From CAYFZO01 sp965223735 (GTDB taxonomy: Bacteria; Pseudomonadota; Gammaproteobacteria; Poriferisulfidales; Oxydemutatoraceae): a stretch of 64,000 nt of DNA. The stretch covers positions 1,364,001 through 1,428,000 of the forward strand of contig OZ245010.1 in the NCBI GenBank assembly GCA_965223735.1, written 5' to 3'. Below the pieces are notes generated by a model that did no database searches, had not been told where the DNA came from, and saw nothing but the letters and a program-made list of their open reading frames with translations. Below are positions 53,514 through 63,287 of this stretch, in pieces (position 1 is the stretch's first letter; each line of letters opens with the position of its first letter). The position numbers and the translations under genes are program-made.

Positions 53514-56500
53514 TCAGGCGGCGGCGTTGTTTATTGCCTTGTTGATCTCATCGGCTTTGGAGACCATGCAGTATCGCCATTGCCCGTGGTTGCCGTCGGC
53601 GTTGACGGCATTGACCCAGCGTTGGGCCGCGCTCTGCTTGATCTCTTTCAGCGGATCGTAGCCTTTGGTTTCCAGAATAAGATAGCGTTCTTCATCGCTT
53701 TGCAGACGGATCAGAAAATCCGGTAAATAGTCGTGCATCTCGCCGTTGTGCAAGTAGGGAATGCCGAAGCCCATACCCTCATTTTTGGCGAAAGCCGAAA
53801 CTTTGGGGTGTTTGTCTATGCGGTAGGCGGCTGATTGTTCAAGCTTTTTGGTGTCCGGTACGACCGCGTTGATGTGGCTTTTCATCACGGGATAGGGTTC
53901 GCGCCTGGTGTAGAAATCTACGTCCGCCGTCGAGCCGTTGCCGCGCAACCGCTCGTAGCGAGGCAGCTCGGGCGCTTCTCCGGCGGAATCATCCGGTCTG
54001 ATGTTCTCTGTTAAACGTTCAATGATCCACCCCCAGTAAGGAGAGAGAAAGGCGTCTTTTTTGTCAGAAAGGGAAGCAGCGAACACTTTTTCGGCGATGT
54101 ATGTTTGCACGATCCGAAGCAGTTGCTGGAACAGGATGTTCGGCGGCAGTCGACAATCGTCATCCTGAGCATATTTTTTCGTCAGCGCTTCCGTCATTTC
54201 ATATATTCTTTGTTGCAGGCGCACCTGTTGCCGAAATGCTTGCAGGTCTGCTTCTTGCAGTCTTCCCGGCCCGCTCAGCGAGGGACGGCCTGTGTTGTCG
54301 TGCAGTGCTGCCTTCATTTGCACTTCCGGCGGAATATTTTCTCCATCAATTGCCTGCTGAGGAATATTCTCCATGTCGCAAACGAGGCGCATTTTGATTG
54401 CCTGTCGATATCCTTCGACACGCGGGAAGTTGATTTGATAGTTCGCCCTCCCAGGCAGCGCATAAATGTGGTGGGGACCCGTCCGGCGATTTCCTCCACC
54501 GCCGCCGGTTTTTACAGTGAAAGCGGACAGAGGTACTCCCAGCACCTTGGCGACTTCTTCGTCCATCAGGCCGTTTTCGCCGACTTCATACGAGGCGCGC
54601 CGCAGTCCCCGCCCGATCACTTGCTCGCAAAGCAGTTGCGACATGAAGGGACGTAATCCGATGATGTGCGTCACCGTATTGCAATCCCAACCTTCGGTGA
54701 GCATGCCTACGCTGACGATGCAGCGAACGTCGCGTCCGGGCGGGTGTTTGCCTCGGCTTAGTTTCTCAGCCAATTCCTCAAAGCCATCAGGGTATTGATT
54801 TCGCTTTTGAGAATCCTGCGGCCAACTTGTTTTGCCGATGGTGTCCAGCGTGTAACGCATCCAGCGGGTTTCATCGCTTTTGGTGTTGCCGCTGTCGATT
54901 TCGGCCTGCACGTCGGAATACACGCAAATGGTGTTCTGCTGGTCCTCGGTGTTTTTCAACTCGGGCAGGTGCGCTCGCGGAATCGTCGTTGTCGGCGGGG
55001 AATCTTCGGCCAGCCATTCATAAACGATCTTCGCCAACTTTTTGGTCTTGCAGATGATGATGAAAACCGGCGGGCGCGGATCGTCCGATTGTGCCAATTC
55101 CCGGCGCAGTTCCTCCCACATGCCGCCCATCATGGCGATCGGCGTGTGCGCGTATTTGAGCACCGCTTCCGGCTTGGCGCCGCTTTTCTTGCCGCCGCGC
55201 TCGATCGACGTAAGCTTCGGCAAGATCCATTTCCAGATGTTGAAGTAGCCGGGCACGGTGTCACCGCTTGAGTCGCGTACCGCCAATTGCGGAATTTTCA
55301 CCAAACCTGATTCGATTGCATCCTGCAAGTCAAAGCTGCTGACCGTCCATGGAAAGATGCGGTTTGTATTGTTGCCCGCTTTGCCGAGAAAGTAGGGGGT
55401 GGCGGAGAAGTCAACGCAAAAATTGATGCCGCGCAGCTTGTTTACCTTGTCCAGTCCATCCACCCAGACTGTCGCCTCCTTGTAGTAGTTTTTGGCAATT
55501 TCCTCATCGTCGATCATGTCGGTGTCGCTCTTGTCGTTATTGTCTTCGGCTGGATGCAGACGGTAGGCGTGATGCGCTTCGTCATTGAAAACCAGAATGT
55601 TGCGCCGTGCTCCGAGTTCGCGTTTCAGTACGCGTCGCACAAGTGCGGCGTCGGTCTCCAGATATTTCTCGGATTCGATCTCGACTTTTTTCAGCCCCCC
55701 GCTTTTATCACGGGTTTCACTGCGTATTTGCAAAAGACCCAATGCATTTTGCTTGCGCAAGTCATCTTCGGTCATGTACCGTTTGCCGCGCGCGGTGGTG
55801 GTTTTGGTGCCGATATACACGGTTTCGCGCATGGACACGGATTGTCCGGCTTTGATTACTTTACTGCCGGCTTGTGTGTTGTGCGGCTCAAAAACATGCC
55901 AGTTGACGATCAGGACCTGTCCCCGTGTCAGTTGCGGCATCATCGCCGGCGGCACCAGATCGCGGGTGTGATAAATGCTCGCCTCGCCTTTTTTTGGATC
56001 CAACTCGGCCAGGCGATTGCGGATGGTCACGTTCGGGCAGACAACCAGCACCGCGTCAGAGAAGCGTCTATCGCCTTTGTTGTTGACTTTGTTCAGTATG
56101 CTCCACGCCGCCAACATTGCCATGACGGTGGTCTTGCCGGTTCCGGTCGCCATCCTGCAGCAAAGGCGCTGGAAGGCGGTGAATCCCTCCTTCTGTTTTT
56201 CCTCTCCCGGCTCGTCTTTCGGGGTGTCAATGCCTTGCAGGAAGTCTTGCCGCGCCTCGGTGAGAAAAATAATGGTCTCGGCGGCCTCCAACTGGGCGAA
56301 AAACAGCGGCTCCCTTCGCCCTTCGCGTCGCCAATAGTTAAGCAATTCCATCGTGACGCGGTTGACGCCCCCCTCGCCGCGCAAAGCAAGCGGACGCCAC
56401 GCTGCCAATTGCTGGCGTATCTGAGAAACCAGCTGCAACTCCAGCTGATAGCCGACTTCGCGTTCGCCTTTTTCGTCTGTTTTCGCTCCACGCGGCAAAT

Positions 56501-56627
56501 AGATATAGCCTGGTTTGCGCCGCCCCTCAATTTTTTCTGCCGGGTCGTGCTCGTGGATTTTCCAATGCTTGTCCGGCTCCTGATAAGGAGAGTTGATGAT
56601 CGGGGCTTCGACTTCGTTAGCGGACAT
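53514..56627 (-). CDS. Type III restriction enzyme Res subunit (DEAD-like helicase-nuclease)
   Basis: 1037 residues. Helicase motif I is RMATGTGKTTVMAMLAAW, motif II NDEAHHAYRL, motif III-like DFSATPYFLG, and motif VI LCEQVIGRGLRR. The C-terminal nuclease core is HDYLPDFLIRL...YLILETKGYDPLKE (PD-(D/E)XK). It belongs to the BPTD_3080-like Res group. Its ATG at 56627 overlaps the stop of the OLD-like gene (TGATG). It is the last gene of a five-gene operon. Confidence 0.92.
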   Translation of the reverse strand: MSANEVEAPIINSPYQEPDKHWKIHEHDPAEKIEGRRKPGYIYLPRGAKTDEKGEREVGYQLELQLVSQIRQQLAAWRPLALRGEGGVNRVTMELLNYWRREGRREPLFFAQLEAAETIIFLTEARQDFLQGIDTPKDEPGEEKQKEGFTAFQRLCCRMATGTGKTTVMAMLAAWSILNKVNNKGDRRFSDAVLVVCPNVTIRNRLAELDPKKGEASIYHTRDLVPPAMMPQLTRGQVLIVNWHVFEPHNTQAGSKVIKAGQSVSMRETVYIGTKTTTARGKRYMTEDDLRKQNALGLLQIRSETRDKSGGLKKVEIESEKYLETDAALVRRVLKRELGARRNILVFNDEAHHAYRLHPAEDNNDKSDTDMIDDEEIAKNYYKEATVWVDGLDKVNKLRGINFCVDFSATPYFLGKAGNNTNRIFPWTVSSFDLQDAIESGLVKIPQLAVRDSSGDTVPGYFNIWKWILPKLTSIERGGKKSGAKPEAVLKYAHTPIAMMGGMWEELRRELAQSDDPRPPVFIIICKTKKLAKIVYEWLAEDSPPTTTIPRAHLPELKNTEDQQNTICVYSDVQAEIDSGNTKSDETRWMRYTLDTIGKTSWPQDSQKRNQYPDGFEELAEKLSRGKHPPGRDVRCIVSVGMLTEGWDCNTVTHIIGLRPFMSQLLCEQVIGRGLRRASYEVGENGLMDEEVAKVLGVPLSAFTVKTGGGGGNRRTGPHHIYALPGRANYQINFPRVEGYRQAIKMRLVCDMENIPQQAIDGENIPPEVQMKAALHDNTGRPSLSGPGRLQEADLQAFRQQVRLQQRIYEMTEALTKKYAQDDDCRLPPNILFQQLLRIVQTYIAEKVFAASLSDKKDAFLSPYWGWIIERLTENIRPDDSAGEAPELPRYERLRGNGSTADVDFYTRREPYPVMKSHINAVVPDTKKLEQSAAYRIDKHPKVSAFAKNEGMGFGIPYLHNGEMHDYLPDFLIRLQSDEERYLILETKGYDPLKEIKQSAAQRWVNAVNADGNHGQWRYCMVSKADEINKAINNAAA

Positions 56628-58279
56628 CACAAGTTAAAGTGCTCAGCGATTTGATCCAGTTTTTCTGTTACTTCGGGATGAATTTCTTCGGGCTGCATCG
56701 CTACCGCGATTTCATAGTAGCGAGAGTAATGAAAGCCTTGCAAGCCGGCCTCGTCAAGAATTAGCTGCAGAATGTTTGTCTTCGCCCCTGTGTCTTTAAG
56801 AAGAGCATGCTTATCCAGCGGATTCTCCACCACCTTGTCCGGCAAGTGTCTCTTCATCGCCTGTTGCATAGCATCAATGCTTGCCAGCGGTGCCTCTTCG
56901 CCAACGACCCGACTGACAAAGCGCGCAAGTGCGACAGGGTGTATCAGATAACTCTCGATCTCGTAGCGGCGCCAGCACAATTTCAGGAGCATGCCGTCCG
57001 TTGCCGTTCGACGCAGTGGTCTATCTTTGCCGTCCGAGTCAACAATCTCCACGCCTTTAATATCAGAGGTTGCTAAGCGCAGTGATTCAAAATGGTCTTT
57101 CGCTTTAATACCCTTTGTACCTTGCCGTGTTTCGGATACCGTCGGTTTCCAGAACGGTTGTCGCAGAAAATCTTTTACCCGGTGATCCAGAATGTTTGCC
57201 CATTCTTTCAGGATGCTCAGGTCTGTATGCCCTTCCACGTAAAGGATTTGTTTTTTATCCACTGCTGTGACGGTGTCCATGTTGGACAAAGCTGAAAGGG
57301 AGCGAATTAGCATTGATTTTTCATTGTCGTCCGCCAGTTTTATGGGATGGTCCAGTAAAGCGCACAACTCTCTGGGGTCAACCGCGTTGATGACGACCTC
57401 GGAGTGCGTGGCGATGATCAATTGCGACTTGCTGTTTTGTGCCGTGTTCCGTAATTCGGAATATATGCTGTCCTGCAAGATCATATACAGATGCGCATCC
57501 GGTTCATCCAGCAAAAGCACCGTGCCTTTTCGGATGTTCAGGAATGTCAGCAGCATCAGTACCTGCAAGAATCCGCTGCCTGCACTGGCAATGTCAAATC
57601 TTGTTTTGTTCTGTGGGTGTTGGTATTCAGCGACGATATTCGGGCCGTCGGTATTGGGCGACAGTAGTTCGTAGCCGAACATTTTCTTTATGGAATCCGT
57701 CAACTTATTCCATGCGTCTTGATCGTTGCTGGCTTTGACCAAAAGGTTCCGTAACACGTCGCCAGGCTTGCCTTGGCCCAATAACTGGTCAATCTTGGGT
57801 TGTTGGTACACCGGCTCTTCAGTGCTCAAGCCGGTCATGGCGGGGACAAAAATCGGCTTCGGTAATTCACCGATGCTCCGTAGAAGATCAGGTTCGACAT
57901 TTTTAGAAGGCCGAACGTACACCTGTTCGCTGCTGTCGCTCTCGATTTCAATGGGGATATGCCCTGCACTGCCGGTTACTTCTATTTCAATCTGATTTCT
58001 CCTCCACTTTCTTTGGTGCCACAGCAGATCAAACGCACGCAATGGGACTGAATAAAACGCCTGCCGCGCAAGGGGGGCCCTGGTGTAGGCGCCGCTATGC
58101 CGTTGATAGTCATTTAATTCACGCCACCGCGTCAGTGCCAGCGACCACGTGGCGATGGCTTGCAACAAGGTGGTTTTGCCGGAGTTGTTCGGCCCGGCAA
58201 TCACGACATTGCCGTCGAGGTTGAATGTCTCTTCCTGAAAACGCTTGAAGTTGCGAATGACGACTTTTGTGATATTCAT
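56627..58279 (-). CDS. OLD-like AAA ATPase with TOPRIM-type region
   Basis: 550 residues. Walker A is VVIAGPNNSGKTTLLQAIAT, the ABC signature is IASAGSGFLQVLMLL, Walker B is GTVLLLDEPDAHLY and the H-loop ATHSEVVINA. The C-terminal KQILYVEGHTDLSILKEWA is a TOPRIM-like start, followed by acidic VEIVDSDGKDR. OLD-family proteins are nucleases in defence systems such as Gabija. Its ATG overlaps the upstream nuclease-like gene by 4 bases. Confidence 0.88.
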   Translation of the reverse strand: MNITKVVIRNFKRFQEETFNLDGNVVIAGPNNSGKTTLLQAIATWSLALTRWRELNDYQRHSGAYTRAPLARQAFYSVPLRAFDLLWHQRKWRRNQIEIEVTGSAGHIPIEIESDSSEQVYVRPSKNVEPDLLRSIGELPKPIFVPAMTGLSTEEPVYQQPKIDQLLGQGKPGDVLRNLLVKASNDQDAWNKLTDSIKKMFGYELLSPNTDGPNIVAEYQHPQNKTRFDIASAGSGFLQVLMLLTFLNIRKGTVLLLDEPDAHLYMILQDSIYSELRNTAQNSKSQLIIATHSEVVINAVDPRELCALLDHPIKLADDNEKSMLIRSLSALSNMDTVTAVDKKQILYVEGHTDLSILKEWANILDHRVKDFLRQPFWKPTVSETRQGTKGIKAKDHFESLRLATSDIKGVEIVDSDGKDRPLRRTATDGMLLKLCWRRYEIESYLIHPVALARFVSRVVGEEAPLASIDAMQQAMKRHLPDKVVENPLDKHALLKDTGAKTNILQLILDEAGLQGFHYSRYYEIAVAMQPEEIHPEVTEKLDQIAEHFNL

Positions 58280-58737
58280 TGGGCTGTTATGGATGGCAAA
58301 GATTTTTTTCGCTCGAGGTAATAAATCACTTTCTCTTTTCCACGCAATGAAATTTTTTTATTTCTCAGTTTTTTGCGTTGGGATCCTTTTATTCCCTTTG
58401 AAACAAGCACGGGCAAAAAATCAAATCGTTGCCGCTCATAGTCGGGGTCATGCAAGAAACCCTCAATGCAGTTTGCGCCCCCCTGCAATTGATCTTTAAT
58501 TTTTCCGACATCTCCCGAAGTGGTCTTTCTTTCTATCAGATAAATACCAGTCTGATCCCGGTTTAGATCGCAAAAGACAAAATCATCACAGCGTTTTCCG
58601 CCTAGCTTTGATTGGTTAAACACACAGTCCACACTGAAAATAACGGGGCGTGCAACATTATTTAACTTGTAATCGGTAAGGGAACTCTTTCTGCGTCTGC
58701 AATTGCTATAACGCCTTCCAAAATCCTTCTTTATCAT
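58276..58737 (-). CDS. Small PD-(D/E)XK-like protein
   Basis: The start chosen is ATG 58737 (MIKKDFGRRYSNCRRRKSSL) with AAAGGAACC upstream, giving 153 residues. The segment KRCDDFVFCDLNRD followed by TGIYLIERKTTSGDVGKIK fits a restriction-like fold core (D...ExK). It is flanked by two ATPase genes with a 13-base gap and a 4-base overlap. A nuclease effector partnered with the upstream ATPase is a reasonable inference. Confidence 0.7.
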   Translation of the reverse strand: MIKKDFGRRYSNCRRRKSSLTDYKLNNVARPVIFSVDCVFNQSKLGGKRCDDFVFCDLNRDQTGIYLIERKTTSGDVGKIKDQLQGGANCIEGFLHDPDYERQRFDFLPVLVSKGIKGSQRKKLRNKKISLRGKEKVIYYLERKKSLPSITAQ

Positions 58738-58750
58738 CAGTATGGTTCCT

Positions 58751-60223
58751 TTACTCTTGCAGCAAACCAACGGTTTCGTTATACAAGTCTGAGGAAATAT
58801 CCAGATGATCTTTGGTGAGGATGCCTGTTTCCGCGTCAAATGGAATTTTTTCAACCGTCGTCCTTTTGTCTCTGGTGCGTCTGAAATAGTAAATAGCGCA
58901 CTTGTTTTCCTCGAGCGTCTGCCCTTTTTTGCTCCATTGCCTGGATAATTTCTTCTCGGGCATCTTGGTCGCCTGAATGCAGTTCCCGATTTGCTCGAGT
59001 ATCGTGTCGCTGTGCGTGGTGATCAGGACATGAACGCCGGCATTGACTAACTGCACAAGAACTTTGGATATTTCTCTTTGCCCCCCAGGATGCAGATGCG
59101 CTTCCGGTTCTTCAAGAATAAACAGGTCGCCGTAACGGACATAATTGCGAATAAATAAAGAAACCGGCGCCAGCTCGGAAACCATGGAAGACGCGTTCAT
59201 TAGAGGCAAATCATGCTTTTGCTCTTTTTCAAAGGTGTAGCTGAAGTCCGGATAGTTAGTTTCACTCGGGTTGATGGTTATTTCTCCACCCATGATATGG
59301 CTTTCTATCTCACTGCCGATCTTTTGAATTTTTTTCTGTTCTTCTTCTTCCTTTTCAAAATGGCGGTAAGGAGCACGATGTCGTCTTCGCCGTCTCTTGG
59401 CGGCCGGAATATTAATCAGCTTCTGCATGAAATCAGACAAAACACCATTAAAAGCCGGGATAGGCGGCAACTGATCCATCAGCCCTGCCATAGGGGCGCG
59501 TTCAATCAGTGCGCTGACGAGCGTGCGATGGCTTTGCATGATACCCCCGCGTATGGCAGGCAAATAATGAGATTGATTGAACCGGCCGCCATTCTCAATC
59601 AATGATGAGGCAAATTCATCACAAATCGCCTGAGTAAAAGACCTCACAGAATAAACTCTGGACCGCCACCTTTTTTGAGAAAGTTTTTCGACTATTGATT
59701 TGGCGATTTTTTTCTTCTGGCTATTGCGCAATTGGTTTTTTCCCGGAGAAGATGAGTTCTGAGAAAATAAGTTCAAGGTAAGCTGATCTTGTGAATCGGT
59801 AATGGTGAGAATTAAATCGTTATCATTATTGCCTTCTATCATTTTTTTTCCTTCTTCTCCAAAACAATAAAGAATTTTCCCCTTCAAAGAATAAGCAATA
59901 AACTCTGCCCAATTAGAAAAGCAGCCATTGATCACTTTTTCCACCTTTTCATATATCTCTTGACGGTTTTCTTCTATGCCTGCTAAAAAAATTTCCTCAA
60001 CATAATCTGCAAGTTCTTTGTCCGTTTCTTTTGTGCCATGCAATATGTAATGACTGATATCGCCTCTTTCCTGTATATCTCCGAGCACATTAATAATGGA
60101 ATAAATCAGGATGGCCAAATATGATTTACCGGTATTGCTGGGGCCGACAAAAATCATCATTGGATCAATGTTGATATTTTTGGCTTCCTTGATGGGGCCA
60201 AAGTTTTTTACGGTCAGTTTCAT
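58751..60223 (-). CDS. AAA ATPase (SMC/ABC-like, AAA_15/21 type)
   Basis: 490 residues. Walker A MIFVGPSNTGKSYLAILIYS, Walker B LFILEEPEAHLHPGGQREIS and H-loop VLITTHSDTILEQI; the signature region is NASSMVSELAPVSLFIR. Residues 280-300 are a basic run (AAKRRRRRHRAPYRHF). There is no TOPRIM. The start overlaps the mod C-terminal stop by 4 bases, so its translation is coupled to mod. Confidence 0.88.
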   Translation of the reverse strand: MKLTVKNFGPIKEAKNINIDPMMIFVGPSNTGKSYLAILIYSIINVLGDIQERGDISHYILHGTKETDKELADYVEEIFLAGIEENRQEIYEKVEKVINGCFSNWAEFIAYSLKGKILYCFGEEGKKMIEGNNDNDLILTITDSQDQLTLNLFSQNSSSPGKNQLRNSQKKKIAKSIVEKLSQKRWRSRVYSVRSFTQAICDEFASSLIENGGRFNQSHYLPAIRGGIMQSHRTLVSALIERAPMAGLMDQLPPIPAFNGVLSDFMQKLINIPAAKRRRRRHRAPYRHFEKEEEEQKKIQKIGSEIESHIMGGEITINPSETNYPDFSYTFEKEQKHDLPLMNASSMVSELAPVSLFIRNYVRYGDLFILEEPEAHLHPGGQREISKVLVQLVNAGVHVLITTHSDTILEQIGNCIQATKMPEKKLSRQWSKKGQTLEENKCAIYYFRRTRDKRTTVEKIPFDAETGILTKDHLDISSDLYNETVGLLQE

Positions 60224-60999
60224 TGTGTTGCTCCCGATGTTTCCTTAACCACCATCAATTCGTTGCCCCGATCGTCGATCACTTTGACGGCAACCTGCTC
60301 TCCGGCGACAAAAGGCGCGCTCACGGCGCCCCGGAGATGATCCCAAACGGTTTCGTCAAAGTCTGCTTTCACCGCACGGCGTATCTTATCCCACGCGCCC
60401 GTGCGTGGGAAAAACACCTGCCCGGCACGAAAGCATTGGCCATCGTAATCCGTGTCCAGCATCCAGCAGGGCACATCGTCACCCTTCCGGCTTTCGGTCG
60501 TCATCTCTGCCGGGTCAAACACGTCAAGGCCATGCAATTCCACCTGCCATAGGTCGTCGCCTTTGTCGGTTTTTTCATCCGCCTTTCTCAACTCCACGTC
60601 AGGCAGTCCGCACACTGCAAAGACTTCACTGGAGCGCATGTTCTTCAGCAAGTCTGACATTGCCAGGTCGGTGCTGGCTTGTGCATAGGTGGCAGGCAAA
60701 TGAAAAGTCTCCTCGCCGTGCTCGATGGTTCCCCGCGCGGCCGGCTCAATGGCAAATGCGATGACTAAAAGGCGGGCATAATTTTTGTGGTGTGCTTCCT
60801 TACCTGCCTCTATCACGGCGCGTTCGCTGATTGCACCATTGGCCGGGCCAAAAACAACGGCGATGATCTGGCCGTCGCCAACTGCCTCGGCTTCAGCGTG
60901 GACGTTCAGCGATTTGGCGGGCGGACGGATGTTTTTCAAGTTGAATGTCTTGTTGCCGTGCAAGCGAACGACGGGCGATTGTCTCAAGATTTCGATCAT
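60220..60999 (-). pseudogene. C-terminal part of type III Mod, out of frame with the rest
   Basis: The 260-residue frame (from ATG 60999, MIEILRQSPVVRLHGNKTF, open upstream to the homopolymer as QWEGESREDNHIPR) is continuous with the Mod protein if the poly-C tract is changed by one base. It contains no complete methyltransferase motif. It probably is the specificity or Res-contact domain of Mod. An internal start at 60999 could allow separate synthesis. Confidence 0.8.
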
Positions 61000-61027
61000 C
61001 CGGGGAATGTGGTTGTCCTCCCGGCTT

Positions 61028-62896
61028 TCACCCTCCCATTGGGGGGGGGGGGGGGGGCTCTACACCATCGGTGCGATCCGGAGACATATCGGGCGACAGC
61101 GGGGTAGGCAATACGGCCTCCACGCAAAAAGGGCCGCTGATGCGTGTGACCTTGCTGACGATGTCCGGCTTGTCAACCAGAACTTCTTCCGCTGGTGGCT
61201 CGTTGTTGGCGATCGACTTGAGCGTGATGTGCGGCACGATGCCGCCCACCTCCTCGCCTTTTTTGTTTTGTTTCCGTGAATACACGAAGCCGCCGCCGGG
61301 GCCGAGCTTTTCATCTTTCAGTTGATAGTATGGGTAAGTGGCAGTGAGCAACCGCTGACGGGCAAGTGCCAGCGGCACCCGCGACACGTCGGCGGTGATC
61401 CAGCGTCGCCCCCATTGCTCGGCGGCATAAGCGGTGGTGCCGCTGCCGCAGGTTGGGTCAAACACCAAGTCGCCCGGGTCGGTGGCCATGAGGATACAGC
61501 GTTGAATAATGGATGCCCCTGTTTGTACTACATATGTTTTCTGTGTTGCCCCTGCCGTATCATTCCATGGTGATGTGATTGCAGATACAGGGTAATCATT
61601 GGCATATAAACGATAATTTAATAAATTGCCATTCACTTGAATCCTGTTTTCAGAAACAAGTTTTTGCATTCCTTGGAATGTGGTTGACCAGCCATTTCTT
61701 GGGGGATGGAAAGCGGTGCCTTCAAACTCAAATTCAAATTTTCCTGATGGCATCAGGCCACTGGGTTCTAATGACATTAAACGATAAATTTTGGCATTAT
61801 CTGGTAAAAGGGAGTGGTTCTTAATTTGTTCTTTTGTCATTTTTTTGTATGAACCTTTAACTTCATACCAAAAGTAATTTTGATTCCCCTCAACCTTTTG
61901 TTCGACAAACAAGTTTCTATACTTCATGTTTTCTTTATCCTTAGAGTACCAAACAATAAAGTCAGACATCTGTTCAATAAACTTAGTCCCGAAAGGCATC
62001 AGTTTAGTTCGGTAAGTAATTAGACTAACAAAATTTTCCCTCCCGAAGACCTCATCCATCACGCTTCGCACCAAATGTACATTCTCATCCGAGATCTGTA
62101 CAAAACAGGAACCGGATCCGGTCAATAATTCACGCGCGAGCAACAACCGGTCGCGCATGTAAGTCAGCCACGAGTGAATGCCCAACTCCCAGGTGTCCCG
62201 ATATGCCTGCACCATCTCCGGTTCGCGGCTGATGCTGCCGTCATCGCCGTCCTGCACGTTGCGCTTGCGCACAAAGGGCTGAAAGTTGCTGCCGAATTTG
62301 ACGCCGTAAGGCGGATCCATATAAACCATCTGCACTTGTCCGCCCAGATTTTCATACTCCAGTAACGAGTTCATCACTTGCAGCGAGTCGCCCAATATCA
62401 TGCGGTTTTGCCAACCGTTCAAATGCTCGTATGCCCCGCGGATTTTTTCGCCGATGGTTTTTTCACCTTCGCCGAACAGATCCAGCGTCATGTTCCGGTC
62501 GCGCTTGTGTCGCTTCAGAGTTTCCAGCACCGCTTGGGTGGAAAGCCGTTCGTGCACGAACAACGGTAAAGTGGGCACGGAAAAGCTGCCGTGTTCGGCT
62601 TTGCCCGCCCAATTCAAGAAAGGTTTGGACAGGTTTTTTAATTCTTCTGCCGCATGTTGCGCTTGCCCCAAGTTATCGCTGCTGATGATCTCATCAATGA
62701 GGCGTTCACCCTCGCCGCGGGTTTCCGCCTCATCCCAGGCAAGTTCCGGCGACAGCGAAGAATCGTAGCGATAGTTCTTGGGTGGTTTTCCCTTGGTGGC
62801 CGGGAAGACATCCTGCGCTCCGCTTTCGGGACGTAGCAGTGCTTTCTTGTCATCGTGACGATAGTCACGAGGTTTGGAAGAGGGTTTTCGAGGCAT
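61028..62896 (-). CDS. Type III DNA methyltransferase Mod, phase-OFF as sequenced
   Basis: A beta-class N6-adenine methyltransferase: the catalytic motif QMVYMDPPYGVKFGSNF comes before the AdoMet motif LVFDPTCGSGTTAYAAEQW. It begins MPRKPSSKPRDYRHDDKK at 62896. After GVEPPPPPP, produced by 17 consecutive C, the frame closes at 61028. Sixteen or nineteen C would join it to the downstream frame and give a protein of about 890 residues. It heads the operon with two ATPases, a nuclease-like protein and Res. Confidence 0.9.
   Translation of the reverse strand: MPRKPSSKPRDYRHDDKKALLRPESGAQDVFPATKGKPPKNYRYDSSLSPELAWDEAETRGEGERLIDEIISSDNLGQAQHAAEELKNLSKPFLNWAGKAEHGSFSVPTLPLFVHERLSTQAVLETLKRHKRDRNMTLDLFGEGEKTIGEKIRGAYEHLNGWQNRMILGDSLQVMNSLLEYENLGGQVQMVYMDPPYGVKFGSNFQPFVRKRNVQDGDDGSISREPEMVQAYRDTWELGIHSWLTYMRDRLLLARELLTGSGSCFVQISDENVHLVRSVMDEVFGRENFVSLITYRTKLMPFGTKFIEQMSDFIVWYSKDKENMKYRNLFVEQKVEGNQNYFWYEVKGSYKKMTKEQIKNHSLLPDNAKIYRLMSLEPSGLMPSGKFEFEFEGTAFHPPRNGWSTTFQGMQKLVSENRIQVNGNLLNYRLYANDYPVSAITSPWNDTAGATQKTYVVQTGASIIQRCILMATDPGDLVFDPTCGSGTTAYAAEQWGRRWITADVSRVPLALARQRLLTATYPYYQLKDEKLGPGGGFVYSRKQNKKGEEVGGIVPHITLKSIANNEPPAEEVLVDKPDIVSKVTRISGPFCVEAVLPTPLSPDMSPDRTDGVEPPPPPPMGG
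61041..61057. repeat. 17-bp poly-G/poly-C tract inside mod
   Basis: Seventeen consecutive G on the plus strand (C in the coding strand). It is the only such tract in the window. Tracts of this kind mutate by slipped-strand mispairing and switch type III mod genes on and off in several pathogens. The exact count should be treated with caution in any assembly. Confidence 0.9.
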
Positions 62897-62972
62897 AAGG
62901 GGATTTTACGCAATCCTGCTTTCAATTACACCAAATTGCGGCGTCGGGGGTATTTTTCTTTGGCCGCTGTAA

Positions 62973-63287
62973 TTAAGAAATGGTATCTATATTGCCGATA
63001 TATCCCAGTTCCTGCGCTTTAGCGAAATCAGCTTCGGCTTTTTCATGTTCTCCTAGTGCTTGGTAGGCAAGCCCGCGGGTATAGTGTGTATGAGCAAGAT
63101 TGGGATCAAGTTTAATTGCCTCGTTGAAATCTTCAATCGCCTCTGAATGTCTGCCTAATTGATGTTTTGCGAAACCCCGGTTGCTATAGGCCAAAGAATG
63201 GCTGGGATTAATCTCAACACTCCTATCATAATTCTCAATGGCTAATTCATAATTTTTGCTTTTGAAAAAGACGATTGCCTTCTTCAA
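62973..63287 (-). CDS. TPR-repeat segment, probably the C-terminus of the FRG protein
   Basis: Three tetratricopeptide repeats: NYELAIENYDRSVEINPSHS, AYSNRGFAKHQLGRHSEAIE and HYTRGLAYQALGEHEKAEAD. The frame begins inside the end of the FRG gene. One additional A in the run at 63253-63257 would fuse the two (EEGNRLFQKQ to KNYELAIENY). I therefore read it as the C-terminal half of a frameshifted FRG-TPR protein rather than a separate gene. Confidence 0.65.
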   Translation of the reverse strand: MKKAIVFFKSKNYELAIENYDRSVEINPSHSLAYSNRGFAKHQLGRHSEAIEDFNEAIKLDPNLAHTHYTRGLAYQALGEHEKAEADFAKAQELGYIGNIDTIS

